A stretch of DNA of 64,000 nucleotides from Fidelibacterota bacterium (GCA_013204025.1 JABMOW010000104.1:54801-118800); one strand, 5' to 3'; shown: positions 1-9,252, numbered from the stretch's first letter. The notes: generated from the letters alone by a model not told the origin. A program made the numbers and translations.

Positions 1-9
1 AATATGAGT

Positions 10-441
10 TTATCCAAGTAATTTCCGTTTTTCCTTTAACCTATCAGCAAGTACTTCAAGATTTTCATGTCCTAATTGTACACGTATATTTTCCTTAATA
101 AGTTTCCATTGATCGTGCATGGGGCATGGAACTGAATCGGAGCATTCATCCAAACCGATCACGCACATTTCTTTTTCAGCCGGAGGACCGTCAATGGCAT
201 AAATGATATCGATCACCCGGATATCCCGGGCAGGTTTACTCAGTTTGATACCGCCGTTTCGACCCCTCACCGATTTAATCAGATAGTGTTTTGCCAGGGA
301 TTGCACCAATTTCGCCAGAAAATGGCGAGGAATATTGTAATCTTCAGCTATGGTACTAACCATAGTGTTTTCCTCTGACCGGTGTTCGGCCAAATAAATC
401 ATCGCCTGAATTGCATACTCGGCAGATTTAGAATATATCAA
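10..441 (-). CDS. Rrf2-family transcriptional regulator with a three-cysteine [2Fe-2S]-type cluster
   Basis: A 143-aa DNA-binding regulator. The N-terminal winged helix (about residues 1-65, with the family pattern RGxxGGxxL near residue 60) is followed by a dimer helix and a loop carrying three cysteines spaced C-x6-C-x5-C. This is close to the ligand loop of IscR and NsrR, so iron-sulfur or nitric-oxide/redox sensing is likely by family knowledge. The start is a TTG at 439-441 with GGAGAG just upstream; no ATG fits better. It is a single gene downstream of htrA, and its targets cannot be told from the sequence. The 442-748 interval upstream shows no convincing gene. Confidence 0.9.
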   Translation of the reverse strand: MIYSKSAEYAIQAMIYLAEHRSEENTMVSTIAEDYNIPRHFLAKLVQSLAKHYLIKSVRGRNGGIKLSKPARDIRVIDIIYAIDGPPAEKEMCVIGLDECSDSVPCPMHDQWKLIKENIRVQLGHENLEVLADRLKEKRKLLG

Positions 442-689
442 AGTCTCTCCAATGTGTCATAACCCCAATTTAACGAATTGTACCGGAAGCAAATTTCAAT
501 CATATCAGACCGATTCAGAAATTATGCAAATATGTAAAAGTATTATTACAGATAACCGGAAATACGTAAAGGGATATTTAATCAAATTTAGGGAAAATGG
601 ATTTCATAATTCTACTTTAAAAACAGGTCGCATTAATTGGTGAAAATGGATAGCTAAATAGAACGGTTTCGAAAGGGGATTACTAAACT

Positions 690-730
690 GGCCGGGAGAC
701 AGAATCGGCGTTAGACTCTGCATCCCGACC
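690..730. terminator. Long imperfect hairpin between htrA and the Rrf2 gene
   Basis: Arms of about 17 bases (GGCCGGGAGACAG... and its imperfect complement ...CATCCCGACC) enclose a 7-base loop, with four mismatched or wobble positions. It lies just after the htrA stop on the minus strand. There is no clear T-run, so it may be a weak terminator or another structured 3' end. The rest of the 442-748 gap shows only AT-rich DNA that presumably holds the Rrf2 gene promoter. Confidence 0.4.
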
Positions 731-748
731 AAGAGGAGAATGATTGTG

Positions 749-2110
749 CTAATCTATTTCAAACGCCACGAATCTTGAACCACCCTCACGTTTGACGAGC
801 AGTAACATCGAATCACCTGTTTCATATGATTGGAGGGCTTCACGGTAATCTTTTACATTTCCGATTTTATTCTTATCAACTTTTACAATTAAATCCCCTT
901 CTCGAATACCGGCTGTATATGCATTCGAGGAATTCAGAATATCTTTTACTACGACCCCATCCGTCTCATCGAGATTCCAGAAAGTGTCGGATTCTACATT
1001 CTCAACCTGTAAACCAATTTTATCGTAGCTGTTATCGCTGTACACTCCAGATAATAGTTTATCTTCATCCGGTCGTTTACCAAGTTTGAGCCGGATCTGT
1101 TGTTCTTTTTCATCCCGAAGCAGAATGAGTGTGACGCTTTCATTGGGATGTGCACGGCCAACCAGATTCTTTAAATGACTGGCATCTTTGACTTCAATAT
1201 CATTGACTTTTAGGATAATATCCTGCTCGCTAATTCCATATTTCTCAGCAGGACTGTCTTCCATAACCTGAGAAATGATAGCGCCATTTCGAGTATCCAT
1301 ATTTAATGCACGAGCCATATTTTCATCGATATCCTGGATCGATACCCCCAGCCACCCACGCGAAACGATGCCGTCTTCAAGAAGATCATCAACAACCCGT
1401 TTTACCTGATTGATGGGAATCGCGAACCCAACACCGGCATTCATTTTTGAAAACCCGTCTGTGGCGATGGCAGTGTTTATCCCAACCAGCTCCCCGTCTA
1501 GATTAAATAAGGCACCACCGGAATTCCCGGGATTGATGGCCGCATCGTGCTGGATGAAATCTTCGTAGTTTGTTCTAGAAATTACATCACTTCTTCCGAT
1601 ACCGCTCACAATTCCTGCAGTGACTGTATGGTTTAATTCCAGTCCGAAGGGGCTCCCTATGGCGACGACCCATTCGCCAATACGAAGTTTATCAGAGTCT
1701 CCCAATACAACTTCTGATGCCGGAGTATGATTAATTTTTAGAACTGCAATATCTGACAGAGGGTCTTTTCCGATCACTTCCGCTTGAAACTCTCGTTTAT
1801 CCATCATGATAACTTTGATATCCTCAGCATCTTCCACAACATGGTAATTTGTGACGATAATTCCTTTACCTGCGTTGAAAATAACACCGGATCCCAACCC
1901 TTTGCTCTTTGGCATATCAGGCATTTTATATTTAAAGCCTTGATCGAACAAAAACTTGTGCGGTGACGAAACTTCTTTTTCAGACACAATGGATACGATG
2001 GCGTCGTTGGTTTTGTCCGCCACGTCAATAAATGCTTCGCTGAACTCTTTTCTGGATGGGGCTGCCCAGATGAATCCGATGGAAAGTAAAACGAGTAACT
2101 TTTTGCTCAT
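749..2110 (-). CDS. HtrA/DegP-family periplasmic serine protease
   Basis: A 453-aa S1C protease with an N-terminal signal sequence (about residues 1-17), trypsin-like domain and two PDZ domains. The catalytic triad is visible as His90 (TNYHVV), Asp120 (DPLSDIAVL) and Ser197 (NPGNSGGAL). The PDZ domains occupy about residues 245-335 and 365-450. It should degrade or refold damaged envelope proteins. It is a single gene, transcribed divergently from the SLC13 operon across a 200-bp spacer. Length and motifs are normal. DegP, DegQ and DegS-type members cannot be separated with certainty, though two PDZ domains argue against DegS. Confidence 0.95.
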   Translation of the reverse strand: MSKKLLVLLSIGFIWAAPSRKEFSEAFIDVADKTNDAIVSIVSEKEVSSPHKFLFDQGFKYKMPDMPKSKGLGSGVIFNAGKGIIVTNYHVVEDAEDIKVIMMDKREFQAEVIGKDPLSDIAVLKINHTPASEVVLGDSDKLRIGEWVVAIGSPFGLELNHTVTAGIVSGIGRSDVISRTNYEDFIQHDAAINPGNSGGALFNLDGELVGINTAIATDGFSKMNAGVGFAIPINQVKRVVDDLLEDGIVSRGWLGVSIQDIDENMARALNMDTRNGAIISQVMEDSPAEKYGISEQDIILKVNDIEVKDASHLKNLVGRAHPNESVTLILLRDEKEQQIRLKLGKRPDEDKLLSGVYSDNSYDKIGLQVENVESDTFWNLDETDGVVVKDILNSSNAYTAGIREGDLIVKVDKNKIGNVKDYREALQSYETGDSMLLLVKREGGSRFVAFEID

Positions 2111-2312
2111 GTAATTTCTATCCTTAATTTATTTTTAACTGCCTGTTCTATGCAAAAATGATGCACTTGTTCCGGATACAACGAATAATCAGTTATCATT
2201 ATTTTAAACTGCTTTCTTAAAATATTCGAAGGAATATTAATCCCATGTTTGATAAAAACTTATGTGTTAGATTACTTTGGTTGATATTTTATTTATCATT
2301 ATTGGAAAAGCT

Positions 2313-3830
2313 ATGAATCAGAATACAATTCAGAAATGGATGCTCATTTTCGGGCCAGTGATCAGTATCATGATGATATTGTTTATGGATTTGGAACCGG
2401 GGCGTCCTGAGGTTACTCGAATGGCTGCCGTGGCCTTGTTAATGGCTATGTGGTGGGTCACCGAAGCTCTCCCATTGGCAGCAACAGCGTTACTCCCGGT
2501 GGCATTATTTCCACTATTGGGAATTATGAATGGCAAAACTGTAGCGCCTATTTATTTTAATCACATCATTTTTCTTTTTATCGGTGGGTTCATCATGGCT
2601 CTTGCCATGGAAAAATGGGACCTGCACAAACGAATCGCTTTGTTTATTCTATTGCGTTTTAAGCTGAAACCCGCAAACATTTTACTGGGATTCATGATCA
2701 CCACAGCCTTTCTTTCAATGTGGATTTCCAACACTGCCACAACGATGATGATGGTACCCATTGCGTTAGCAATTATCCTTCAATTAGAAGGTCTTTTAGG
2801 AAAAGCTTCCGTAAAAAAATACTCGATCGGTATTTTTCTGGGATTGGCGTACAGTGCATCCATTGGTGGAATTGCTACCATTGTGGGTACTCCACCCAAT
2901 CTGTCATTTGTTCGGATATTTAACATTCTCTTCCCTGGCAGTCCGGAGATCACATTTGCGAACTGGTTTTTCTTTGCTTTCCCCCTGTCAGTATGTTTTT
3001 TAATTATAGTGTGGTTTATTCTTTCACAAATATTTATTTCTAAAAAAATCGTATTCAAAATAGATCCCAAAATTTTTAAAAATCAATACCGTGAATTGGG
3101 TCCCATGTCTTCTGAAGAGAAAATCGTGTTAACCGGATTTCTTTGCTTAATTTTTCTATGGCTATTTAGGAGCGACATCCCTTTAGGAGATTTTGTCATC
3201 CCCGGATGGTCAAGAATGTTTCCCTATGCATCTTATTTAAATGATGGCACCGTGGCGATCACAATAGCATTGATTCTATTCATTCTTCCCAGCCGAAGTC
3301 AAAAAGGTAACAGAATCATGGATTGGGATACGGCATCAAAATTACCGTGGAATATCGTATTGTTATTTGGAGGTGGATTTGCTCTCGCCAGTGGCTTCAA
3401 AGAAACCGGATTATCGAATTTACTTGGTAGTCAGCTAGGTGGGGTCGGCAACCTGCACCCGGTACTTATCGTGGCGGTGATCTGTATATTTGTAACGTTC
3501 CTAACGGAACTCACATCGAATACCGCCACTGCAGAAATGCTGTTACCCATATTGGGTGGATTGGCAATAGCCATTAAAGTGAATCCTCTGTTTCTCATGA
3601 TTCCAGCAACGCTTTCCTGCTCATTCGCCTTTATGTTACCGGTGGCAACCCCACCGAATGCTATTATTTTTGGTACGAATCGTGTGACTATTATGGACAT
3701 GGCAAAGACAGGGATCTGGATCAATCTAATTGGTGTGGTATTAATCACATTACTAATATTTTCATTCGGGAATTGGGTATTTGGAATAGATGTGGCCCAC
3801 ATTCCTGATTGGATGATGAAAGGAAAATAA
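2313..3830 (+). CDS. SLC13/DASS-family sodium:dicarboxylate (or sulfate) symporter
   Basis: An inner-membrane transporter of 505 aa from the ATG at 2313; an upstream TTG at 2277 is possible but has no better ribosome site. It contains about 11-12 hydrophobic segments and both family signatures, SNTATT (about residues 139-144) and a second SNTATA in the C-terminal half. These form the two sodium-binding re-entrant hairpins of VcINDY-like proteins. The substrate is probably a C4-dicarboxylate or another divalent anion; the sequence does not decide this. It heads an operon of tightly packed genes reaching 6837. Confidence 0.9.
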   Translation: MNQNTIQKWMLIFGPVISIMMILFMDLEPGRPEVTRMAAVALLMAMWWVTEALPLAATALLPVALFPLLGIMNGKTVAPIYFNHIIFLFIGGFIMALAMEKWDLHKRIALFILLRFKLKPANILLGFMITTAFLSMWISNTATTMMMVPIALAIILQLEGLLGKASVKKYSIGIFLGLAYSASIGGIATIVGTPPNLSFVRIFNILFPGSPEITFANWFFFAFPLSVCFLIIVWFILSQIFISKKIVFKIDPKIFKNQYRELGPMSSEEKIVLTGFLCLIFLWLFRSDIPLGDFVIPGWSRMFPYASYLNDGTVAITIALILFILPSRSQKGNRIMDWDTASKLPWNIVLLFGGGFALASGFKETGLSNLLGSQLGGVGNLHPVLIVAVICIFVTFLTELTSNTATAEMLLPILGGLAIAIKVNPLFLMIPATLSCSFAFMLPVATPPNAIIFGTNRVTIMDMAKTGIWINLIGVVLITLLIFSFGNWVFGIDVAHIPDWMMKGK

Positions 3831-3832
3831 AT

Positions 3833-4705
3833 TTGAAATCATTACAACAATCCGTGTTGATCACCGGCGTATCTACAGGGATTGGCAGGAGTACCGCCGA
3901 GTTACTTTGCCAGAAGGGATATCATGTTATCGGAAGTGTTCGGAAAATTGAAGATGCATCCGCACTTCAGGCTCAATTTGCTGACTCATTTACACCTGTC
4001 GTATTTGATGTGGCAAACGAAAAGGATGTTTTCTCATGTGCCGACGAACTGATGAATCGTATTTCTACACCATTGGTTGGCGTCGTGAACAATGCAGGAA
4101 TAGCGTTGGGTGGTCCCATCCTTCATTTGGATGTTTCCACTTTTAGAAAACAGTTTGAAATAAATGTAATGGGAGTACTATCGGTGACCAAAGCATTTAT
4201 GCCATGGTTGCAGCGAAGCAGGAAAGCCGGACACCGGACACGCATCATCAATATCAGCTCTGTCAGTGGCAAACGAACGTATCCGTTCATGGGGCCCTAC
4301 AGCGCATCCAAACATGCCCTTGAAGCCATCTCAGACGCTCTCCGTAAAGAACTAATGCTGTATGATATCGGCGTCGTCATTATTGAGCCCGGTCCCATTA
4401 ACACACCGATTTGGGATAAAGCGCCCGATCCGCAGAAGAACATTTTCATCGGATCGGATTATGAGCATTCGCTAAGACGATTCAATAAACTGATCATTCA
4501 GAAAGGGAAAGCCGGTTTTCCACCAATTGATGTGGCCAAGTTAATACTGAAAGCTCTGGAAGCAAAACGCCCGAAAACAAGATATGTGATCACCCCTAAC
4601 CGTCTGATTCATTTTACGCTCCCGGGACTTCTGCCTGAAAAATGGGTAGACCGTCTCACTGCGAAAGCGCTACACTTGTTTCCAGCCATAAAAAACAAGA
4701 TATGA
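3833..4705 (+). CDS. Short-chain dehydrogenase/reductase (SDR)
   Basis: About 290 aa with a classical Rossmann SDR layout: TGxxxGIG cofactor loop (TGVSTGIG), NNAG in strand beta-4, catalytic Ser in ISSVSG and Tyr-Lys in YSASK, then PGPINTP. I prefer a TTG start at 3833 because AAAGGA lies 8 bases upstream. An in-frame TTG at 3809 would overlap the transporter gene. The protein resembles the retinol-dehydrogenase-like branch and has a C-terminal extension of about 60 residues. The substrate is unknown. It is the second gene of the 2313-6837 operon. Confidence 0.88.
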   Translation: MKSLQQSVLITGVSTGIGRSTAELLCQKGYHVIGSVRKIEDASALQAQFADSFTPVVFDVANEKDVFSCADELMNRISTPLVGVVNNAGIALGGPILHLDVSTFRKQFEINVMGVLSVTKAFMPWLQRSRKAGHRTRIINISSVSGKRTYPFMGPYSASKHALEAISDALRKELMLYDIGVVIIEPGPINTPIWDKAPDPQKNIFIGSDYEHSLRRFNKLIIQKGKAGFPPIDVAKLILKALEAKRPKTRYVITPNRLIHFTLPGLLPEKWVDRLTAKALHLFPAIKNKI

Positions 4706-5136
4706 TCGCCGATCTTCATCCGTTTTTTGTCCACTTTCCAGTGGCGCTGTATTCAGCCGCACTGGTTATTGAGATCACCAGGTTGTTTAAAAAGGATATC
4801 CCCAATTATTTTTCAGTCGCGCTGATTTGTGGTGGTGCTGTGATGGGGTTGATATCCGGTTTATCTGGAGACCTGGCTTCTCGTGAAGCAGAACGCATTG
4901 CTGGTATAACCTCAACTCTCAATAACCATGAGTTTGCTGGGAATTTGATGGTCTGGATCGGTCTGATATCCGGTTTTATTCTGCTATTGGTGCAGCTGAA
5001 AAACAAAACGATGCCCACTTTACGCTGGATAATTATCTTGGCACTTTTTGCCGGGGTGATTATCACTGCTTTTTGGGGAAGTCAGTTGGTTCAAGAATTC
5101 GGTGCGGGAACTGCCATCATTTCAACAGTTCAATGA
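4702..5136 (+). CDS. DUF2231-family membrane protein
   Basis: A 144-aa protein with four hydrophobic segments, opening with the DUF2231 signature HPFFVHFPVAL. The ATG at 4702 overlaps the SDR stop codon (ATGA), which fixes the start and implies translational coupling. DUF2231 proteins are integral membrane proteins of uncertain role, often found beside heme or redox proteins. No cysteine or obvious cofactor motif is seen beyond the conserved N-terminal histidines. Third gene of the operon. Confidence 0.85.
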   Translation: MIADLHPFFVHFPVALYSAALVIEITRLFKKDIPNYFSVALICGGAVMGLISGLSGDLASREAERIAGITSTLNNHEFAGNLMVWIGLISGFILLLVQLKNKTMPTLRWIIILALFAGVIITAFWGSQLVQEFGAGTAIISTVQ

Positions 5137-6203
5137 TTTTCCCTATTTCAATCGACGCCATTCGGTTTGTTCGGAATGCCTTTTCGCTATCGAAGGTGGA
5201 TACTCAACCCAATCATGTAGTTCGAGCTGAATATCCCGGGTTGAATGGAGAATATGTTCCTTTAAAGATCATCTATCCAAAAGGAAAGATCCGAAAGATA
5301 GTCATTCTCTATCCCGGAGCAACGCCATTTGGCGAAGATCACGAAGAAGCCACCAGTCTGGCACACGTCATGTCCGGTCTGGGATTCAAAGTGTACATGC
5401 CCCGCATTCCACTGCTGATGCAATTAATCATCTCACCGGAAAATGTAGAATGGATGGCTCATTTCTATCAGTGGGTGTTGACACAGGAGCCAACGCTCAA
5501 GACCCAGATCACTGTTGTTGGGATGAGTTTTGGCGGTGCATTGCTTCTCAAAGCCTGTATGGATTCACGAATGCAATCACCTCGCCCTGCCAGTATAATG
5601 ATTTACAGTACTTTTTTTGATTTCGATTCCTCGATGAATTTTCTGATCACGGGAAAATTCCGATATAACAATAACGAAGTCCTTATCAAACCCAATGACT
5701 GGGGCGGGATTGTCATCATGCATAATTATCTCCGCCATGTGAACCCAGGATTTGATACAGAAAAAATCAGAGAAAATTTATCTTTCCGAGTAGCCGATGA
5801 AATGGATAAAGTTGACGAACATTTCAAAACGTTATCCACATTCGACCAATCATTCGTGGAAAGTTTGATGACAGCGAACTATAATTCGGATGTACTCAAA
5901 ACGATTCAACTGATCCGCGAGACCTGCCGAAAGGAATTAGAGGATCTTTCGCCACGGTTGTGGTGCAATCAATTGCAGCAGAAAGTATTTATCCTTCATG
6001 GCGCCAATGACTCTATGGTACCTTTCACGGAATCGGTTCGACTATCGGAAACCCTTCCCCGAAATATGCTGCACATATCCCACTTGTACGGCCATAAAAC
6101 AATTGAACGGATGGGCAATATTTGGTTTCTCCTAAAAGAGGCATACGGGCTGGTCCGATTTTTTTCTCACTTTTTAAATCACAATGAACATTCTAACATT
6201 TGA
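5133..6203 (+). CDS. Alpha/beta-hydrolase
   Basis: A 356-aa alpha/beta-hydrolase. The nucleophile elbow reads GMSFGG, the acid is likely the Asp in HGANDSMVPF and the base the His in LYGHKTI, all in the expected order. The start is an ATG overlapping the DUF2231 stop (5133-5136). There is no signal peptide, so it should be cytosolic. The substrate is not predictable; the neighbours (SDR, MBL hydrolase) hint at a small-molecule ester or thioester pathway, but this is only inference. Confidence 0.85.
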   Translation: MIFPISIDAIRFVRNAFSLSKVDTQPNHVVRAEYPGLNGEYVPLKIIYPKGKIRKIVILYPGATPFGEDHEEATSLAHVMSGLGFKVYMPRIPLLMQLIISPENVEWMAHFYQWVLTQEPTLKTQITVVGMSFGGALLLKACMDSRMQSPRPASIMIYSTFFDFDSSMNFLITGKFRYNNNEVLIKPNDWGGIVIMHNYLRHVNPGFDTEKIRENLSFRVADEMDKVDEHFKTLSTFDQSFVESLMTANYNSDVLKTIQLIRETCRKELEDLSPRLWCNQLQQKVFILHGANDSMVPFTESVRLSETLPRNMLHISHLYGHKTIERMGNIWFLLKEAYGLVRFFSHFLNHNEHSNI

Positions 6204-6837
6204 AGGTGGGTTTGATAAAAACCTATGCTATCTGGTTTGGTGTCAATCCACGAAAGTTGCCGGTATCATCGATCCATCTGTTGAGCCCGATCCGATTTAT
6301 CATATTATCAATAATGAAGGATTATCGCTTCAAAAAATCATTCTGACTCATTCCCACGGAGATCATACAGTTTACTGTGATCGGATCATTCACCGGTTCC
6401 CATCAGCAATCATCTATGGGTTTGAACATCTTGAAAGTCCCGTGCACGATGGAACGTTTTCGGGTGTTCGCCATAAATCTATCATTGAGTTAGGAAAAAT
6501 AAAACTCACGGTTTTACATACACCCGGACACTATCCAGATAGTATTTGCTTATGGAATGAACAGGAAAAACATTTGTTCACCGGAGACACCGTTTTTGTT
6601 GGAAGAACCGGAAGGGTGATTGGTGAAAAGAGCGATCTAACACAACTTTATCACAGTGTGTATAACATCATAAATCGCCTACCCGAAGATACAATAATTC
6701 ATCCTGGACACCACTACGGGATTAAAAAAACGATGACAATTGGGGAAAATATCCAGACGTCAACCTTCTTTAATTGCCCAAATTTGAGGGAATTTTCCTC
6801 TGTAATGGACAATTTCGAGAAAAACAGGAGGGAATAG
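6184..6837 (+). CDS. MBL-fold metallo-hydrolase (glyoxalase II-like)
   Basis: A 217-aa metallo-beta-lactamase-fold protein with the metal-binding motif THSHGDH, a second histidine in HTPGHYPDS, the bridging aspartate in FTGDTVF, and a last histidine in HPGHHYG. This matches the glyoxalase II / persulfide-dioxygenase group of short proteins. It overlaps the hydrolase gene by 20 bases and is the last gene of the operon. Hydrolysis of a thioester or oxidation of a persulfide are both possible; the sequence alone does not decide. Confidence 0.88.
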   Translation: MNILTFEGGFDKNLCYLVWCQSTKVAGIIDPSVEPDPIYHIINNEGLSLQKIILTHSHGDHTVYCDRIIHRFPSAIIYGFEHLESPVHDGTFSGVRHKSIIELGKIKLTVLHTPGHYPDSICLWNEQEKHLFTGDTVFVGRTGRVIGEKSDLTQLYHSVYNIINRLPEDTIIHPGHHYGIKKTMTIGENIQTSTFFNCPNLREFSSVMDNFEKNRRE

Positions 6838-6903
6838 CGTGTGGTATTTTGGTGACCAAACAAAATATTTATACATGTATTGAAGATTTCTCTGATAAAA
6901 TCC

Positions 6904-6933
6904 TTGACTTTATCGGGGGTAAAGAAATAGAAT
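6904..6933 (+). promoter_or_regulatory. Candidate sigma-70-type promoter of the 76-aa protein gene
   Basis: TTGACT at 6904-6909 and TAGAAT at 6928-6933 are separated by 18 bases. The start codon at 6988 follows about 48 bases after the expected transcription start and is preceded by a strong AAGGAG ribosome site. Confidence 0.5.
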
Positions 6934-6987
6934 TAGGCACACAGTATTAACAGAACTTTCAATATTTAACTACAAGGAGAAAAAACT

Positions 6988-7218
6988 ATGGCTGAAAAAG
7001 TTGCTCGCGTCGGCGTCAGCAAGGAGAAAGGTTACCTATACTATCTTGGTAAAGATGGTAATGTATGGCGATCTCAAATGGCAACCGGAAAACAAGCCGG
7101 TGGTAATGCTTCAAAAGTGGCAGATGCCAATGTGACTCGCGAATCTGGCTTCCTTTATTTTGTTGATAAAGATGGCGATGTTGCACGATCTCAAATGGCC
7201 AGAGGACGAAAAAAGTAA
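6988..7218 (+). CDS. Small basic protein made of two tandem copies of a ~33-residue unit
   Basis: 76 aa, strongly translated by appearance (AAGGAG ribosome site, own promoter, own terminator). The protein is an internal duplication: each half has the pattern V-x4-V-x-(K/R)-E-x-G-(Y/F)-L-Y-(Y/F), then (G/D)KDG(N/D)V-x-RSQMA. The pattern suggests a paired beta-hairpin unit with a basic tail. No cysteine, signal peptide or membrane segment. I do not recognise a characterised family. A monocistronic, abundant small structural or nucleic-acid-binding protein is a guess. Confidence 0.85.
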   Translation: MAEKVARVGVSKEKGYLYYLGKDGNVWRSQMATGKQAGGNASKVADANVTRESGFLYFVDKDGDVARSQMARGRKK

Positions 7219-7241
7219 GCTGGTATTTGAAATTTGATTGA

Positions 7242-7271
7242 ATGCCCCCATCTTTTGGGGGCATTTTTTTT
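7242..7271 (+). terminator. Rho-independent terminator
   Basis: A perfect 8-bp stem (ATGCCCCC / GGGGGCAT) with a 7-base loop followed by eight T. It lies 24 bases after the 76-aa protein stop. Confidence 0.95.
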
Positions 7272-7302
7272 AAACACCAAAATAGTAAAAAAATTTAGTA
7301 AT

Positions 7303-8565
7303 ATGCATCGAAGTACTCTATTTTTTATTTACATGACCTGTTTCGCTATGGCACAGGCTGCCACGGTGAATCAAATCAGCATCCATGGAAACGACAAGAC
7401 TCAAGATTCTATCATTTTACGAGAAATTCATCATCCCATCCCCAGTCAATATAATCCATCACTCGCCGAAGAAGACCGAAACCGAATCTACAACCTAGGG
7501 ATTTTCTCTTCCGTTGATATCTCGCAGAAAGACTCCAGCTATGTGATTTATGTAATTGAGGGACTACGGTGGATTCCTTTCCCCATTATCGATTATGATG
7601 AGGCCAAAGGGAAAGATGGATGGTCGTACGGCTTGGGAATGAGGTTGCTTAATTTCCGTGGAATCAATGAAACCATCAATTTGGGATTCTCTTTCGGCGA
7701 TGTAAATAATTATTTTCTAAATCTACACGATCCATGGATTGCCGGTAACCACATTTCATTTGGGTTCACCACATTTGATCAAACGAATGCCCACGCGGTA
7801 CGACCCTTTAGATTAACGCAGCAGGATGTATCCGTGAATACCGGCTTTTATATCCGAGAGGTACATAAGTTTGTCGCATACACAGGATATGATCACAGAA
7901 CCGTCAAATGGGAATCGAACCTAGATAAATTGGAAACCCTCCAATCTGATAAAAGTTTTGATCATCTGTTTTTTGGTTTTATGTACGATTTTGACACTCG
8001 GGATATTTATATTGATCCTCGAAAGGGTAACAGGATTGGTTTTGAGGTCAGCCAGAATGTGGGAATTAGTAAGTCAATCGATTTTAACAGTGTCGCAATC
8101 TGGATAAACAAATGGATATTGCTCAATAACCGCTCGGCGGAACCCGTTCTGTCTTTTAAAACAAAAGCATTCTTTCAATTTTCCGATCAACTCCCTATTT
8201 TCAGGCGAATGTATTTAGGAGGAGAGGATTTCGTTCGAGGATACTCCCCGGTCCCCAAGGATAATCCCACAGACGTAGAATATTGGATGGAAAGCCAGAA
8301 TATTATTTATCAAAACCTCTCGTACCAACAGACACTCTTCCCCCGAAATGATTTTAATGGCATGGAGCTGGGTATAGATTGGCATGTTTTTCTGGATTGG
8401 GGGGCAGGTTCCGAGTCACTGGCGGATTTTCGACTCGACCATTGCATTTACGGATATGGCGCTGGATTGATATTTTACGCTTCGGGGCTTGGATCAATTA
8501 CGGTTGATTTTGGATACAATCCGTTTGAATCAGATACCCATATGCATTTATCAGATTCTAATTAA
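7303..8565 (+). CDS. Short Omp85/BamA-like outer-membrane barrel protein
   Basis: 420 aa from the ATG at 7303, which gives a proper signal peptide ending in AQA (about residue 19). The N-terminal part (about 22-90) fits a single POTRA domain. The remainder is a beta-barrel with alternating aromatic strands and the Omp85 signature YLGGEDFVRGY in its last third. BamA has five POTRAs and about 800 residues, so this is a minimal relative, such as a patatin-less or TamA-like surface antigen. The gene ends in a 4-base tail-to-tail overlap with plsY. Confidence 0.8.
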   Translation: MHRSTLFFIYMTCFAMAQAATVNQISIHGNDKTQDSIILREIHHPIPSQYNPSLAEEDRNRIYNLGIFSSVDISQKDSSYVIYVIEGLRWIPFPIIDYDEAKGKDGWSYGLGMRLLNFRGINETINLGFSFGDVNNYFLNLHDPWIAGNHISFGFTTFDQTNAHAVRPFRLTQQDVSVNTGFYIREVHKFVAYTGYDHRTVKWESNLDKLETLQSDKSFDHLFFGFMYDFDTRDIYIDPRKGNRIGFEVSQNVGISKSIDFNSVAIWINKWILLNNRSAEPVLSFKTKAFFQFSDQLPIFRRMYLGGEDFVRGYSPVPKDNPTDVEYWMESQNIIYQNLSYQQTLFPRNDFNGMELGIDWHVFLDWGAGSESLADFRLDHCIYGYGAGLIFYASGLGSITVDFGYNPFESDTHMHLSDSN

Positions 8566-9209
8566 GTTTTTTTGATCCTTTTCAAGATCATTGCTTTCTC
8601 AAACCGATTTTCGCTCCCGTCGAGCATTCGTTTAATATTACTCCGATGTGTGTAGATAATAAAGGCAGCCAGGGGAAATGCGAAGTACGCAAAGTACGAA
8701 TTACTCACAGGTAAAAACAAATTCATTGCGGGGATAGAAACCGCAGCGATCATAGTCCCCAACCCCACATATCCCGTGAGAATCAGATTAATGATCCAAA
8801 TGATTATGGCGATAAGTAGAATTTTTGGAGCAATCGCCAACAGAACACCAATTGCTGCGCCCCCACCTTTCCCGCCCTTAAATCCAAAATAGATAGGATA
8901 CACATGGCCAACGACAGCGGCAATCCCGCAGAGGATCATCAGGATATCCGTATTCGCAGTACCCGAATCGGAAATAAACGGGATGGTTATCAGAGCCACA
9001 TACACCGTCGCGATGAGTCCTTTTGCAATATCGATGAGAATAACACCAAGTGCAAAACCGGCACCTTGTGTTCGAAATGCATTGGTGCCCCCTGCATTGC
9101 CACTCCCCATTTTTCGGATATCCACGCCTTTGATCTTACCGGCAATGAGACTACCACTGATCGAACCAAGCAGATAACTCAAGATAATTTTTATGATATA
9201 TCCCATCAC
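8562..9209 (-). CDS. plsY: Glycerol-3-phosphate acyltransferase PlsY
   Basis: A 215-aa polytopic membrane enzyme transferring an acyl group from acyl-phosphate to glycerol-3-phosphate, the first step of phosphatidic acid synthesis. The signatures GSGNAGGTN (residues about 36-44) and FKGGKGGG are clear, and the HRSNIKRML motif appears near the C-terminus. Translation may begin at the first or second Met. It lies 43 bases downstream of the FakA-FakB fusion gene, which supplies the idea of a shared acyl-phosphate route. The stop codon overlaps that of the convergent Omp85-like gene. Confidence 0.95.
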   Translation of the reverse strand: MMGYIIKIILSYLLGSISGSLIAGKIKGVDIRKMGSGNAGGTNAFRTQGAGFALGVILIDIAKGLIATVYVALITIPFISDSGTANTDILMILCGIAAVVGHVYPIYFGFKGGKGGGAAIGVLLAIAPKILLIAIIIWIINLILTGYVGLGTMIAAVSIPAMNLFLPVSNSYFAYFAFPLAAFIIYTHRSNIKRMLDGSENRFEKAMILKRIKKT

Positions 9210-9252
9210 TTCTCTTTCATTTCAATTATGGATTGGTTATAGAGCTACCCAA

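Noticed and set aside
452-643. 63-codon plus-strand reading frame upstream of the Rrf2 gene
   Set aside because: No ribosome site, no recognisable composition or motif; probably a chance frame in the regulator's promoter region.
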